A DNA stretch of 64,000 nucleotides from a bacterium (GTDB lineage Bacteria > Bacillota_I > Bacilli_A > RF39 > UBA660), in NCBI GenBank assembly GCA_019423565.1, contig JAHZBE010000002.1, forward strand, positions 62,001 through 126,000, given 5' to 3'. A program made the translations under genes and the position numbers. Positions 1-9,810 of the stretch are shown here, one piece after another; within the stretch, counting starts at the first letter, position 1; every line of letters begins with the position of its first letter. The notes below the pieces were generated by a model that was not told where the DNA came from, did not search any database, and saw only the letters and a list, made by a program, of their open reading frames with translations.

Positions 1-1631
1 GTATTCAAAAATACTAGAAATTATTTTAATAGTTTCCGTTTTTCCACATCCAGCAGAACCATAAATTAAAGCAACTTTTGTATCCACAAACAATTCTTTA
101 CATATATCATATTTTTTTGAATCTGAAAATTCGTAATCTGTTAACATTTCCCAATCAGCGAACATATTACTATAATCATCATATCCAAATTTTGTAAATT
201 CATTTAATTTTTGCAAAATTGATATAGTTTCCTGTTCATAACCATTTATATATATATACTTATCACTCTTAATAATTTTTCGACCTTCATGTCTAGGTAA
301 ATATAATTTTGAATTAAAAACATCTATTAGGTTATCCATATATTCTGACTCCAAATCAATATCACTTATTTTTGTATATATTTTCCAAAAACTATCAGAG
401 TTATAACTAAGTCTCCTAGAAAATAACTCATGTTCTCTACCATTACTCTCAATGCATTGTAATAAATCACTTATATCAACTTTATGATTTGATAAAGACG
501 ATGCGTATGGCATTTCATCAAAAGGAATAGAACTCCAATTCAAATATAAATTAGACAACTTATAATTTTCACTAGACATCAGTTGTGATTTTATGACAAT
601 ATTGTTAAGAGTAAATAACATATACTTCAAAATATTAGCACTGGGCTTATTTTTTAAAATTATATTTCTTGAAAGATTAAGCAAATTTAAAATGTAATTA
701 GTTTTTGCACCTTTTATCATTTTCTCGCTAAATATGTTATATTGATTATCATTAAATTCAACTATATCTAATAGGTTAAAATTATTACTCATTAAATATT
801 TCATTAACAAATCATACTCTCCATATCTTGAAGAAATTTTATATTCTAATCCAAATATTTTAGCATAATTATTAAACTCACATGGTCTAATAGCAATCTT
901 ATAATTATCTATAATTTTAATATTTATTTTTTTACCAAACAAATTTATAGTTCTATCAACGCTAGAAATTTTAATAGCATAATTATCCATAATTTTAATT
1001 CTACTGTAAACAATTATTCTATTAAATTTATTTATATAATCTGTCGCATCAGATAGGGTAACTTCATAAAATACATTTTTATTAATAATTATCGGTTTTA
1101 CTTTTTTTACATAATATTGATTAGCTATTACACCTTTGTTTATATTAAAAGGAACTTTTTTCACATGATTACAAATTTGAAAATAATAATTTTCCATGTT
1201 TTTCTCGATATTTAAAGGAAATGAATATAAGTTTTCCAAAATATCCATATTATACTTAATTTTCATAAATTTTTTTAGTTCAATTAAATAATTAAGATAT
1301 TTTATTAATACTCTTGAAGAACCATCACCATTTGGTAGAGTATGCGATGTTGATATCTGCAAAAATCCATGCAAAGCTCTTAATTCTCTCATATTAGCAC
1401 AACTTTTCATATATTTAACTGATAGTTTATTATTTTCGTGATTAAATTTTACATATCCTTTTATTTTATCAGTAATATATACTCTAAAAAAACAATACTC
1501 AACTAAATATCTAAGATTACTTAATACATTTTTAGACAAATAATCTCTATCATCTAAATTTTCTTCTATTATTCTATTTATAACATTATTTATATCATAT
1601 ATTTTAGAATCTATATAATTTAAAGCTTCAT
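1..1631 (-). CDS. P-loop NTPase (possible helicase), cut by the window edge, start frameshifted
   Basis: A minus-strand reading frame stays open from about 1660 to the window edge, over 540 codons. About the first 520 residues match no family I recognise; they are rich in Asn, Ile, Tyr and Lys with scattered hydrophobic segments. Near residue 524 there is a clean Walker A motif, GSAGCGKT, preceded by a beta-strand-like VALIYG. Such a late P-loop suits an SF1 helicase or AAA ATPase with a long N-terminal domain, but motor motifs past the P-loop lie outside the window, so the function is open. A ribosome binding site (AAGGAAG, 1634-1640) precedes an ATG at 1629-1631, yet that ATG reads Met-Lys-Leu-stop. 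Adding one A after ATGAA would join it to the long frame. I infer a 1-base deletion or sequence error; otherwise initiation must use a TTG some 35 codons further in. Confidence 0.6.
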
Positions 1632-1667
1632 AACTTCCTTTTACAACTAGTACTAAATTTGTATACT

Positions 1668-1677
1668 ATTTTACCAT
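1668..1677 (-). promoter_or_regulatory. possible extended -10 promoter for the NTPase gene
   Basis: On the minus strand TGGTAAAAT forms an extended -10 (TG-n-TAAAAT) about 35 bases before the ribosome binding site of the NTPase gene. No good -35 hexamer is visible at 17 bases, so it is a weak call. Confidence 0.3.
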
Positions 1678-1850
1678 AAATTTTTATTTTCTTACTAATC
1701 CAATAAGAAAATTTTCGATATTTCAAAAAAATATAATTTTTAAATCACCAATTATGGAATAAAAATTTCTTTAAAATTATACAATTATTAACAAATTCTA
1801 ATTATATAATATAACTATTTTTTTGATAAAATTTAAATATTTCATTGCAT

Positions 1851-1881
1851 AAAAAGAGTATTGATATAATTTCAATACTCT
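1851..1881 (-). terminator. rho-independent terminator after the lipoprotein gene
   Basis: A perfect 10-bp stem (AGAGTATTGA pairing with TCAATACTCT, 7-base loop) is followed on the minus strand by a short T run. It sits 20 bases past the lipoprotein stop codon. The rest of 1680-1900 is AT-rich and shows no gene. Confidence 0.75.
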
Positions 1882-1901
1882 AATATAGTTAACATTTTTT
1901 A

Positions 1902-2480
1902 TTAGTTTTTAAAACCTAATCCATTAAAGAATTTAAGGTTCCCATCTTTACCAAAAGATGCAGTTACATTGCTGCTTCCATCTTCTGCTACCCAAACATA
2001 TTTATTCCAAGAACTAACTTCAATAAGAGTTCCATCAACACCACCAACGGCTTTTTTAAATTCATCATAGCTAATTCCATCATTAATTCTTGCTTTTATG
2101 TCTGATAAGTTATCAAGTGTTACTTTTTTATTTTTTAATTCTTTTTTATCATATTCACTTTTTATAGATACTATTTTATCATTTGAAAATGAAACAGTAA
2201 TTTTTTTATCATTACCAAAGTCATATTCATACTTATCAAGTGAAGTACTTTCAAGTTTAGTAGCTTCAAATCCTACTATACCATTTAATTCTTCTAATGT
2301 ATTATCTAAAGACATCTTTGTTAAACATTCATAATATGAACATTTTGATTTTACAGTTTGTTCTGTACCACTTTTTACATTATCATTTTTTACATTTGTG
2401 TTTTCTTTTGTATTTGCACACCCTACAGTACAAATTAATACAAATAAACATGTTAACCCTATTAAAATTTTATTTTTCAT
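1902..2480 (-). CDS. lipoprotein with two BLIP/DUF3862-like repeats
   Basis: The 192-residue product begins with a lipoprotein signal peptide: KNK, a hydrophobic core, then the lipobox VGCA, with Cys21 as the likely lipidated residue. A polar Asn/Lys linker follows. The mature part holds two related segments, roughly residues 50-110 and 125-190. Each has a helix with a DN/YDEF-like start, then a Gly-rich turn and strands ending in a VTVSF or VTASF-like strand (SFSNDKIVSI and SFGKDGNLKF). This is the pattern of the BLIP/SmpA-like DUF3862 fold of small surface lipoproteins. A strong ribosome binding site (TAGGAGGAG) supports the start. It has its own terminator and is transcribed alone. The family fold is inferred from pattern; the ligand is unknown. 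Confidence 0.7.
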   Translation of the reverse strand: MKNKILIGLTCLFVLICTVGCANTKENTNVKNDNVKSGTEQTVKSKCSYYECLTKMSLDNTLEELNGIVGFEATKLESTSLDKYEYDFGNDKKITVSFSNDKIVSIKSEYDKKELKNKKVTLDNLSDIKARINDGISYDEFKKAVGGVDGTLIEVSSWNKYVWVAEDGSSNVTASFGKDGNLKFFNGLGFKN

Positions 2481-2577
2481 TTTTTCTCCTCCTAATTCAA
2501 TTATAACCTATAATACATTAATTGTATACATATTTTAATATAAAAATTACACAGATATTTTATATTAAATTATTTAT

Positions 2578-2604
2578 CAAAAAAACTAGAGAATAATCTC
2601 TAGA
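2578..2604 (-). terminator. terminator after ABC pair I
   Basis: CTAGAGA and TCTCTAG form a 7-bp stem with a 4-base loop, followed on the minus strand by a run of seven T. It lies about 50 bases past the stop of the downstream ABC gene of pair I. Confidence 0.8.
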
Positions 2605-2654
2605 ATCACATATAAAACAGATGTAATATTTAACATGCACCAAATTTATTCTTT

Positions 2655-4397
2655 TTAATAAGAAAGATTACAAACTTTTTCTTTATTACTCATACACAAA
2701 TTGTAATAATAACCTTGTTTTTTTATAAGTTCTTTATGTGTTCCAATTTCTACAATTTTTTTATCTTCTATAAATACAATCAAATCAGCATTTTTAATAG
2801 TATTTAATCTATGTGCTATTACAAATGATATCTTATTCTCTAATATTTCCTTTGTAGCATTCATTATATATTGTTCAAATTCCAAATCTAAATTTGATGT
2901 AACTTCATCAAGAATTACTATATCACCTTTTTTTAATATAGCTCTTGCAAAACTTAACAATTGTTTTTCACCATAAGATAATAAATCTGTTTCTGCAGTT
3001 ATTATTGTATCGTATTTATTTTCAAATTGTTCTATTTTTTTATGGATACCAATTCTTTTACAAAGAGAAACAATATCTTGAAAAGTAACATTATCATTTC
3101 CATACATTAGATTTTCTTTTATAGACATGTTTAATATAACGGGTTCTTGAAAAACATATGATATATTTTTCCTAAGTTCACTAAGTTTATAATTTGTATA
3201 ATCAATACCATTTATTAAGATTTTTCCATTCGTTAACTTATAGAATCTTGGTATTAAATTTACAAAAGATGTTTTACCTGCACCGCTTTTTCCAACAATT
3301 GCAATTGTTTTAGGTTTATCTACTTTTAAATTAATATTATCCAATATTAAATTTTCTCCATCATAACTTAATGACACATCTTTAAATTCTATTGAATCTA
3401 TTTTGTTTAATTCTAATACTCCTTCATCAACTTCTTTTTCAATATTAACTATGTCTAATACATTTAAAAATGCAATATACTTATTCAAAGCCCCATGCAT
3501 ATGATCCAAAACTCCATGCATATTACCATTAATATCATTTATATAATCCATCATTAAAATTATTGTAGACCCACCACAAATTCCTATTAAAATTTTATTT
3601 CCACCAATCAACAATGTGATTATTGTAGAAAAAAACGATAATAAACTAAATAATGCAGTATGTAATCCTGAAATTTTACTTGTTTTAATAAAATCACTTT
3701 TTGATTTTTCTAATAATTTTTTTATATCATCTATATTTGTTTCCTCAAGTCTTAAAGTTTTTGTAGTTGAAAAACTATCAATATATTCATTAACCTTTTC
3801 TTGAAGATTAATTATAGTTTTTTGTAATTTTCTATATGTTTTCATGCTTTTATTATAAAAAGGTATTAACATTAAATATGATATTACAAATATAACTAAA
3901 ACACTAAGAGCAATTTGCCAATCTAAAAAGAACATTATAATAAGTGTAACTATTATACTCTTTATTCTATATGCAAACAATCCTAAGAAATTCCATATGA
4001 ATAATCGTGCAGATTCAAAACTTTGTGTAACAGTTAAACTAAATAATTTCCCTACCTGCATCTTATCAAGTACACTTATATCGCCATTCTGAATAGTACT
4101 AAAAATTTTGCTTTTTATTTGTTTATCATTATCAAAACATATAATACTTCTTTGCTTTTCTAAATATAAACTACCAAGAAAAATTCTAATCCATATGTAT
4201 AAGATATATATAGAAGAAATTATAATTACCATTTTTACATTTTTATTTGGAATAAAATTGTCAATTGAGCTTGATAACACAAACTGATACACAAAAACAG
4301 GAGCAATTTGAAGCACTTCAAATATTGCTCTTTTAATAGTAGGTTTTTTATTTGTAGTGAAATTAAGCATTTCTTTTAATTTTTGTTTATTAAACAT
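2655..4397 (-). CDS. ABC exporter half-transporter, second subunit of pair I (catalytic Glu present)
   Basis: A 580-residue type IV (B-type) ABC exporter subunit with an N-terminal membrane domain (about 1-320, six hydrophobic segments) and a C-terminal ATPase domain. Visible ATPase motifs are Walker A GKSGAGKT, Walker B IVILDE with the catalytic Glu, and the switch His in IAHRL. The signature motif is LSYGEKQ instead of LSGGQ. The partner upstream has Asp at the catalytic Glu position. Together these give one degenerate and one active ATP site, as known for heterodimeric exporters such as TM287/288 and BmrCD. The gene begins one base after its partner, and its ribosome binding site GGAGAA lies inside the last codons of the partner, so translation is probably coupled. 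Substrate is not deducible; drug or peptide export is likely. Confidence 0.85.
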   Translation of the reverse strand: MFNKQKLKEMLNFTTNKKPTIKRAIFEVLQIAPVFVYQFVLSSSIDNFIPNKNVKMVIIISSIYILYIWIRIFLGSLYLEKQRSIICFDNDKQIKSKIFSTIQNGDISVLDKMQVGKLFSLTVTQSFESARLFIWNFLGLFAYRIKSIIVTLIIMFFLDWQIALSVLVIFVISYLMLIPFYNKSMKTYRKLQKTIINLQEKVNEYIDSFSTTKTLRLEETNIDDIKKLLEKSKSDFIKTSKISGLHTALFSLLSFFSTIITLLIGGNKILIGICGGSTIILMMDYINDINGNMHGVLDHMHGALNKYIAFLNVLDIVNIEKEVDEGVLELNKIDSIEFKDVSLSYDGENLILDNINLKVDKPKTIAIVGKSGAGKTSFVNLIPRFYKLTNGKILINGIDYTNYKLSELRKNISYVFQEPVILNMSIKENLMYGNDNVTFQDIVSLCKRIGIHKKIEQFENKYDTIITAETDLLSYGEKQLLSFARAILKKGDIVILDEVTSNLDLEFEQYIMNATKEILENKISFVIAHRLNTIKNADLIVFIEDKKIVEIGTHKELIKKQGYYYNLCMSNKEKVCNLSY

Positions 4398-4398
4398 A

Positions 4399-6156
4399 TT
4401 ATTCTCCTATTTTATCTAAATTAATTTCGTATATTTTTCTATAATTTTCATTTTTTAGTAATTCATCATGTGTTCCACATATCACTTTACCATTATTTAT
4501 ATAGATAATTTTTTCAAATTTTGGTGCCAATTCTATTTCATGTGAAATAAATATTTTACTAGAATCATCTTCTAATGTTAATAAATTTTCTAATATTTTT
4601 CGTTTATTTATTCTGTCTATTGCACTAAAAGAATCATCAAATATCATTATAGGTTTTGGTTTTGTATATGCTCTTACTAAAATTAATCGCTGTCTTTGTC
4701 CTTTTGATAAGGAAACCCCATTTTTACCTATTTGACTATCATATCCATCATTAAGTTTTTGAACGTCTTTGTGGAATGAAAAAAAGTTTGATAATTCAAT
4801 TATTTCTGGCATAGAAATACTTGGCATTAATATCTTTATATTCTCTGCAATTGTTCTTGAAAATAAATAAGAATCTTGAAGTAAAAGGCACATATTTTCT
4901 CTAATAATTTTTTTATTTAAATCTTTTATCTCATAATTTCCAATTTTTATACTTCCATCATATTCATAAAAACCAATTAAAGTTTTTAATAATATTGTTT
5001 TACCACTACCCGTACTACCAACAACCATAACCTTTTCACCTGGATTAATTACAAAATTTAGATTACTCAATAAAATCTTTCCATTTATTTTTATATTAGC
5101 ATTTTTAAATGTTATTGTAGTATCTCTAATTTCAATATTTTCATCACTTTTCTCATCTTCTAATGTCAAATTTAATAGATTATTAAGTCTCTTGCAAGAA
5201 ACAATACATAGATTAAAAACTTCTAATATTTCTGATAAATCAGTAAAAGATCTCGTTATTTTATTTGCATAATTTATTGTTACATATATGCTTCCTATAG
5301 TTATAAAATTATTAACATACAAGATACTACTAATTATGAATATTACTGGAGTTTGAGTTTTTACAACACTACTTGTTGATGCTTTATAAAAACTATCCAA
5401 TACAATTTTTCTTTTATTCGCATCTAGATTATTATTATTTACTTTTTCAAATTTCTCTATTTCTTTTTCCTGTAAATTATTAATTTTCATAAATTTGATA
5501 TTAGAATAATTATCATTTAATTTTGAATATAATTCTTTTTGTACCTTCATTTTATTTTCAATTATTGGTTTTGATTTTATGTAATACCAAATAGACAATA
5601 AAATTATTATTAATATTGATACAAACATTACTAGCGATAGTCTTATATCTAAACTTGCTAATTGGGCTATTGCAAATATAATTATTAAAGTTAAATCAAG
5701 TATATATGTAAGTTGTTTTTCTATAACATTGACTATATTGGCAACATCATCTGTTGAATTTTGAACTAATTCAGCAAGTGACTTTTTATAAAAATCTTGA
5801 TATGTTAAATTTTGTATGTGATTAAATAATTTTAATTTTAATTCAAATTGAAATTCTTGAATTATTTTATTTTTTGTAACATTTCTTACATATGTAAATA
5901 ATATAATTACCCCTTTTATAAGTAAAACAAAAATACACATTATTGGTATAAATGATAATTTACCATTAAATAAACTAATAAACAATTCTATAATATCATT
6001 ATTTGTATTTTGTTTTAATAACACATCAATAAAATATTGTATAACAACAGGTATATATGTTACTAAATAATTCAATGCAATACTCAACAAAAAAAACACT
6101 AATATTAATAACTTAGTATGTTTAAAACTTGATACAATAGCTTTCAATAACTTCAT
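4399..6156 (-). CDS. ABC exporter half-transporter, first subunit of pair I (degenerate Walker B)
   Basis: This B-type exporter half has a membrane domain (about 1-320) and an ATPase domain with Walker A GSTGSGKT, signature LSKGQ, Walker B IMIFDD and switch His in ISHEIE. The second D of the Walker B replaces the catalytic Glu, so its own site is expected to hydrolyse ATP poorly. It complements the LSYGE signature of the next gene and defines a heterodimer. I chose ATG at 6156 because GGAGAAG lies just upstream; an in-frame GTG four codons earlier overlaps that site. The gene starts about 35 bases after the tRNA-Trp terminator, and no separate promoter is visible in between, so expression may depend on read-through. 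Confidence 0.85.
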   Translation of the reverse strand: MKLLKAIVSSFKHTKLLILVFFLLSIALNYLVTYIPVVIQYFIDVLLKQNTNNDIIELFISLFNGKLSFIPIMCIFVLLIKGVIILFTYVRNVTKNKIIQEFQFELKLKLFNHIQNLTYQDFYKKSLAELVQNSTDDVANIVNVIEKQLTYILDLTLIIIFAIAQLASLDIRLSLVMFVSILIIILLSIWYYIKSKPIIENKMKVQKELYSKLNDNYSNIKFMKINNLQEKEIEKFEKVNNNNLDANKRKIVLDSFYKASTSSVVKTQTPVIFIISSILYVNNFITIGSIYVTINYANKITRSFTDLSEILEVFNLCIVSCKRLNNLLNLTLEDEKSDENIEIRDTTITFKNANIKINGKILLSNLNFVINPGEKVMVVGSTGSGKTILLKTLIGFYEYDGSIKIGNYEIKDLNKKIIRENMCLLLQDSYLFSRTIAENIKILMPSISMPEIIELSNFFSFHKDVQKLNDGYDSQIGKNGVSLSKGQRQRLILVRAYTKPKPIMIFDDSFSAIDRINKRKILENLLTLEDDSSKIFISHEIELAPKFEKIIYINNGKVICGTHDELLKNENYRKIYEINLDKIGE

Positions 6157-6185
6157 AAACTTCTCCACATTTTTATTTTTTTAAA

Positions 6186-6214
6186 CAAAAGACCTGATAC
6201 TTTCGTAGCAAGTC
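6186..6214 (-). terminator. terminator between tRNA-Trp and ABC pair I
   Basis: The minus strand has GACTTG, a one-base bulge, TAC, a GAAA tetraloop, GTA and CAGGTC, then TTTTGTTT. This is a strong intrinsic terminator just past tRNA-Trp. A second hairpin (CGAAC-GTTCG, 6223-6239) lies between it and the tRNA. The ABC operon begins right after, so this could act as an attenuator. Confidence 0.8.
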
Positions 6215-6250
6215 TATCTTAACGAACATATTGGTTCGACTAAATCTAAA

Positions 6251-6324
6251 TGGCAGGGGATGAGAGAATCGAACTCCCAACAAAAGTTTTGGAGACTCCT
6301 ATTATACCATTTAACTAATCCCCT
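6251..6324 (-). tRNA. tRNA-Trp (anticodon CCA)
   Basis: A complete 74-base cloverleaf on the minus strand. The 7-bp acceptor stem is AGGGGAT/ATCCCCT. The D arm pairs GTTA with TAAT around a GG-containing loop. The anticodon stem GGAGT/ACTTT carries the loop CTCCAAA, so the anticodon is CCA and reads UGG. The T arm is GGGAG/CTCTC with loop TTCGATT. A discriminator G and an encoded CCA end follow. It has its own promoter and terminator. Confidence 0.95.
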
Positions 6325-6339
6325 AAATCGGACAAATTA

Positions 6340-6368
6340 ATAATATCATATTTTTTTTATTTTATCAA
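6340..6368 (-). promoter_or_regulatory. promoter of tRNA-Trp
   Basis: TTGATA (6363-6368) and TATTAT (6340-6345) are 17 bases apart on the minus strand. Predicted initiation is about 9 bases before the mature tRNA 5' end. Confidence 0.7.
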
Positions 6369-6413
6369 CTAATTTTGATACTCTTTTGCATATAATATAT
6401 GGGAGGGTTTATT

Positions 6414-6842
6414 ATGGCTATTGTTGCATATAATACAAAAGAACTTGATTTACTTGCTAGACTTATGAGAGCAGAAGCAACTGGTGAAGGTAATCTTGGA
6501 ATGCTTATGGTTGGCAATGTTGGAATAAATAGAGTTATAGGAAACTGCTTAGATTTTAAAAATATAACTAGTATTTATCAAATGGTATATCAAGATCCAG
6601 GAGGATTTTCTGGAACAGATAGTCCACTTTTTTATAGTTCATCTAGTACTGCTGAAAAAAATCTTGCTAAAAGAGTAATAAATGGTGAATACTTTCATCC
6701 TGCGACTAATGCACTTTGGTTTTATGCACCAGGATCTGGTAATTCATGTAAACCAACATGGTTTAATCAAAAAAATAGTGGAAGATATAAAAATCATTGT
6801 TTTTATGTTCCTAAAAAAGGAGTTTGTAAAGACTTATACTAA
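6414..6842 (+). CDS. cwlJ: CwlJ/SleB-family cell wall hydrolase (spore germination type)
   Basis: The 142-residue product has no signal peptide and consists of one Hydrolase_2 (SleB/CwlJ) domain. Family hallmarks are LLARLMRAEATGEG near the start, with the putative catalytic Glu, then VGNVGINRV, a Tyr/Phe-rich stretch around YQDPGGF, and a C-terminal half with ALWFYAP and NHCFYVP. CwlJ of Bacillus is of the same size and lacks a signal peptide, whereas SleB is longer and secreted; hence the CwlJ call. In Bacillus CwlJ sits in the spore coat, depends on GerQ and degrades cortex during germination. A GerQ homologue is present at 35389. I chose ATG 6414, not 6399, because GGGAGGG (6401-6407) then becomes the ribosome binding site. 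It is one of few plus-strand genes here. Confidence 0.75.
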   Translation: MAIVAYNTKELDLLARLMRAEATGEGNLGMLMVGNVGINRVIGNCLDFKNITSIYQMVYQDPGGFSGTDSPLFYSSSSTAEKNLAKRVINGEYFHPATNALWFYAPGSGNSCKPTWFNQKNSGRYKNHCFYVPKKGVCKDLY

Positions 6843-6843
6843 A

Positions 6844-6877
6844 AATACCAATGCTTTTACACATTGGTATTCTTTTT
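6844..6877. terminator. bidirectional terminator between cwlJ and the amidase
   Basis: A 10-bp stem AATACCAATG/CATTGGTATT with an 8-base loop lies between the two convergent genes, with a T run on the plus strand and an A run on the other side. It overlaps the last codons of the amidase. Confidence 0.8.
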
Positions 6878-8065
6878 TATTTGAAGTTCATCGCCAACTC
6901 TAAGTACATCTGATTTTAAGTTATTTAACTGTTTAATATCATTTATTGTTGTATTATAATCTCTAGCAAGTTTCCATAAACTATCCCCTCTTTTAACAGT
7001 ATAAACTATAATACCATTACCTGTTTCAGTTCCAGTTGGAATAATAAGAACACTTCCTACAGTCAATATATCACTTGTTAAATTATTTTTGTTTTTAATA
7101 TCATCTATACTAACATTAAATATTTTAGATATTGACCATAGTGTATCTCCATTTTTGACTACATAAGTATTTTCTTCATTAATTATATCATCTTCTGAAG
7201 GTGTTACTATAGTTGTAGAAGATGGTATATTTATAATTTGACCAATACTTAATAAATCACTAGTTAAATTATTAACTTTCATTAAATCATTAACATTAAC
7301 TCCATATTGTCTTGCGATTGAATATAAACTATCTCCTCTTTTAACTACATATGATATATTTGTATCTTCTGCTTTATAATATTCCGGTACTCTTAAAGTT
7401 TGACCTACATATAAGATATTACTTTTTAAATTGTTTAATCTTTTTATTTCATTTACATTAGTATTAAATTTTTTAGCAATATTCCATAAAGTATCTCCTT
7501 TTTGCACAGTATAAGTAATAGATGAACTACTTTCACCATATGGAATATTTTTATATTCAGCAACTGCTTTTACAACTGCTTCAGCATATTTTTCCCAATT
7601 ATTTTTTATTCTTTCTGCATCACCCTTATTATCAAGAAATCCATATTCAATAATTATTGGTTCTGTTACACCTGTATTCCTGTGGATAAAATAATAATCC
7701 TTACTATTATCACTTGGTAATCTTCTTTGATATGCTTTTCTTATAGATTGACCTTCTTTACTTAGATTTTCAAGTATTAATTTTGATAGTGTATCATTAT
7801 TTCTAAGAGCGTATATAACTTCTGCTCCTGATGAGCCACCTGCATTTAAATGATTTGATATAACAAGTACATCAGGTGAATTGCCATATGCGTTTAATAT
7901 TCTGTTAACTCTTTCTGTTGGAGTTACTGTTTCATCAGTACTCCTAACAAGCGTAGAATTTGCACCTAATTCATTAAATCTTCTATTTAAATAATCAGCA
8001 AATTTTAAAGTATATTCCTTTTCAACAAGTCCATTTCCACTAGTTCCAGGATCACTTCCACCATG
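6857..8065 (-). pseudogene. N-acetylmuramoyl-L-alanine amidase with four LysM repeats, 3' part, split from its start by an inserted element
   Basis: The frame opens at the element junction near 8065 and runs to 6857, about 402 codons. The first part is an Amidase_3 catalytic domain: HGGSDPGT (first zinc His), EKEYTL, an S-N-H motif (second zinc His) and IIEYGFLDN with the catalytic Glu. Four LysM repeats follow, each opening with YTV/YVV and K-GD(T/S)LW or LY and ending in a VG-x-LxIP-like strand. The enzyme cuts the lactyl-peptide bond of peptidoglycan. No start codon remains: an in-frame stop lies just inside the element. The missing 12 codons (MNNNVKIVVDAGH) are at 17994-18031, and joining them restores the canonical DAGHGGSDPG motif. 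The gene should be restored if the element excises. Confidence 0.9.
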
Positions 8066-8078
8066 GCGAGTACCCCTT
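8052..8078 (-). other. attachment site at the left end of the 10-kb element
   Basis: On the minus strand this junction reads GTACTCGC-CA-TGGTGGAAG: element sequence, a shared CA dinucleotide (8064-8065), then amidase codons. Comparison with the other junction gives an inferred empty site GCAGGA-CA-TGGTGGAAG and an element site GTACTCGC-CA-CCAATGAT. A two-base core is the expected signature of a large serine recombinase. Confidence 0.75.
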
Positions 8079-8089
8079 TAAACAAGGAA

Positions 8090-9724
8090 CTAATCTAATC
8101 GAATTAAATTAAATTCTATTTCAATATCTCTTGTGTTAGTTTCAGGATTTATTTCACCAATCAATACTTGTTCTATAAATTCATCAACAATCTCTTTTGT
8201 TAATTTATCAATATGTTTATATTTTTCGAAAACTTTTTTACTTGTTTGAACTTTTTCTTCATTTGTTTTAATATTTAAAAGCTCATCATTTATTACTTTG
8301 ATTCTTTTCTTATATTCTTCTATTTCTTTACTAAATTTCTCTCTTAACATCATAAATTCATCTTGTGAAATAATTCCTTCTAATTTATCTTCATATATTG
8401 ACTTATAATAATCATTTTTTTTATTTATTTTTGTATTCAATTCTTCTTTTTCTTGTTCGAAGATTTCTTTTTTTGAAATAGAACTAGAGTTTAAAGATTT
8501 TTTTTGAATTGTATATAATCTATCTAACTCATCAATATTATAATATATATCTAACTGTTTGTTAATCTCATCAACTATAATTTTTTCTAGCACATCACAT
8601 CTTATTGAAGCATTATTATTACACTTATGATTAGCAAGCCTTACACCCTTACATTTTAAATATGGTGTTTTACCCTCTGATGTTTTATATAAATTTCTAG
8701 TGAATACTTGATGACATTCTTTACAATATACTTTTCTGCTTAACATATAAACTTTGCCCGTTCTAGTTACTCTAGTCCTCGTCTTAAATTTACATTGAAC
8801 AGCATTCCAAGTATCAACATCAATAATTGGTTCATGAGTGCCATAACTATATGTCCATTCATCTTTAGGTTTATTTATTTGCTTATGATTTTTATAACTA
8901 ACATATGTCTTTTTACCTTGAACTAAGTTTCCCATATAAACTTCATTTCTTAATATTCCATAAATAGTATCTTGACACCATTGTGTTCTCATTCCATATT
9001 TAGCACTTCTACAAACATATTTACTTCCATTTTCTTTTTTATAATTACTTGGTGTTAATATTCCTCTATCATTTAAATTCTTTGCAATTTTATAATATCC
9101 CATACCACTTTTATACATTGAAAAAATTTCTTTTACAATCTCAGCAGCAACTGGATCAATTAATAGTTTATTTTTATTATTAGGATCTTTTTTATACCCA
9201 TATGGAGCAAACGAACCTAAAAACAAGCCATCTTCTCGTTTATTTTGTAATGATCTTCTAACATTATCAGATAAATCTTCTAAATACCATTCATTAACTA
9301 AGCCATTAATTTGTCTTGACTTTTTATTACCTGCAACATCTGTATCTGCATTATCAACAATGCTTACAAATCTAACTCCCCATTCAATAAATTTATTATG
9401 AATATATCTTTCGATAACTTCCATATCTCTTGAAAATCTTGATTGAGTTTTACATAATACAATATCCACTTCTCCTTTTTCACATTCTTCAATCATTTTG
9501 TTAAAACCTGGTCTGTTATTATCAGTACCAGAATAATCATCATCACTATATATGGCAACTACTTCCCAGCCTTGTTCAAGTGCATATTTTAGTAACATAC
9601 TCTTTTGATTTGCAATTGATTCACTATCATCATTTTTATTTTTCTTATATCTATCTTCGTCAGATAATCTAACATATATTATTACTCTCTTCGGTCCAAT
9701 TCTTTTAACTCTTGTTATTGACAT
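8090..9724 (-). CDS. large serine recombinase (integrase of the element)
   Basis: A 544-residue serine recombinase. The N-terminal resolvase domain (about 10-160) contains YVRLS with the nucleophile Ser21, the downstream Arg-rich QSRFSRD segment, and the long E helix. It is followed by the recombinase domain (FAPYGYKKDP, then the GYYKIAKNLNDRGI helix-turn-helix-like region), a zinc ribbon (CKECHQVF then CKG and CNNNASIRC), and a Lys/Glu-rich coiled coil typical of large serine integrases of the TnpX/phiC31 class. It cuts two att sites with a 2-bp stagger, consistent with the CA core seen at the element ends. ATG 9724 is preferred over GTG 9733 because the GTG lies within the ribosome binding site AAGGAGGTG. 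It is the last gene of the element. Confidence 0.92.
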   Translation of the reverse strand: MSITRVKRIGPKRVIIYVRLSDEDRYKKNKNDDSESIANQKSMLLKYALEQGWEVVAIYSDDDYSGTDNNRPGFNKMIEECEKGEVDIVLCKTQSRFSRDMEVIERYIHNKFIEWGVRFVSIVDNADTDVAGNKKSRQINGLVNEWYLEDLSDNVRRSLQNKREDGLFLGSFAPYGYKKDPNNKNKLLIDPVAAEIVKEIFSMYKSGMGYYKIAKNLNDRGILTPSNYKKENGSKYVCRSAKYGMRTQWCQDTIYGILRNEVYMGNLVQGKKTYVSYKNHKQINKPKDEWTYSYGTHEPIIDVDTWNAVQCKFKTRTRVTRTGKVYMLSRKVYCKECHQVFTRNLYKTSEGKTPYLKCKGVRLANHKCNNNASIRCDVLEKIIVDEINKQLDIYYNIDELDRLYTIQKKSLNSSSISKKEIFEQEKEELNTKINKKNDYYKSIYEDKLEGIISQDEFMMLREKFSKEIEEYKKRIKVINDELLNIKTNEEKVQTSKKVFEKYKHIDKLTKEIVDEFIEQVLIGEINPETNTRDIEIEFNLIRLD

Positions 9725-9810
9725 GAGAAGCACCTCCTTTCAGCGATAATTCTATAGTATTTTTATAATTTAATTAAATGTATAAATATTAAATTTGCAG
9801 CCTTGACTTT

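Noticed and set aside
2297..2506. Plus-strand frames opposite the lipoprotein, ABC, oleate hydratase and T4SS genes
   Set aside because: They are shadows of real minus-strand genes, lack ribosome binding sites and have low-complexity translations.
6391..6396. TATAAT before cwlJ as its promoter
   Set aside because: Predicted initiation would fall inside the ribosome binding site and there is no -35 at proper spacing.
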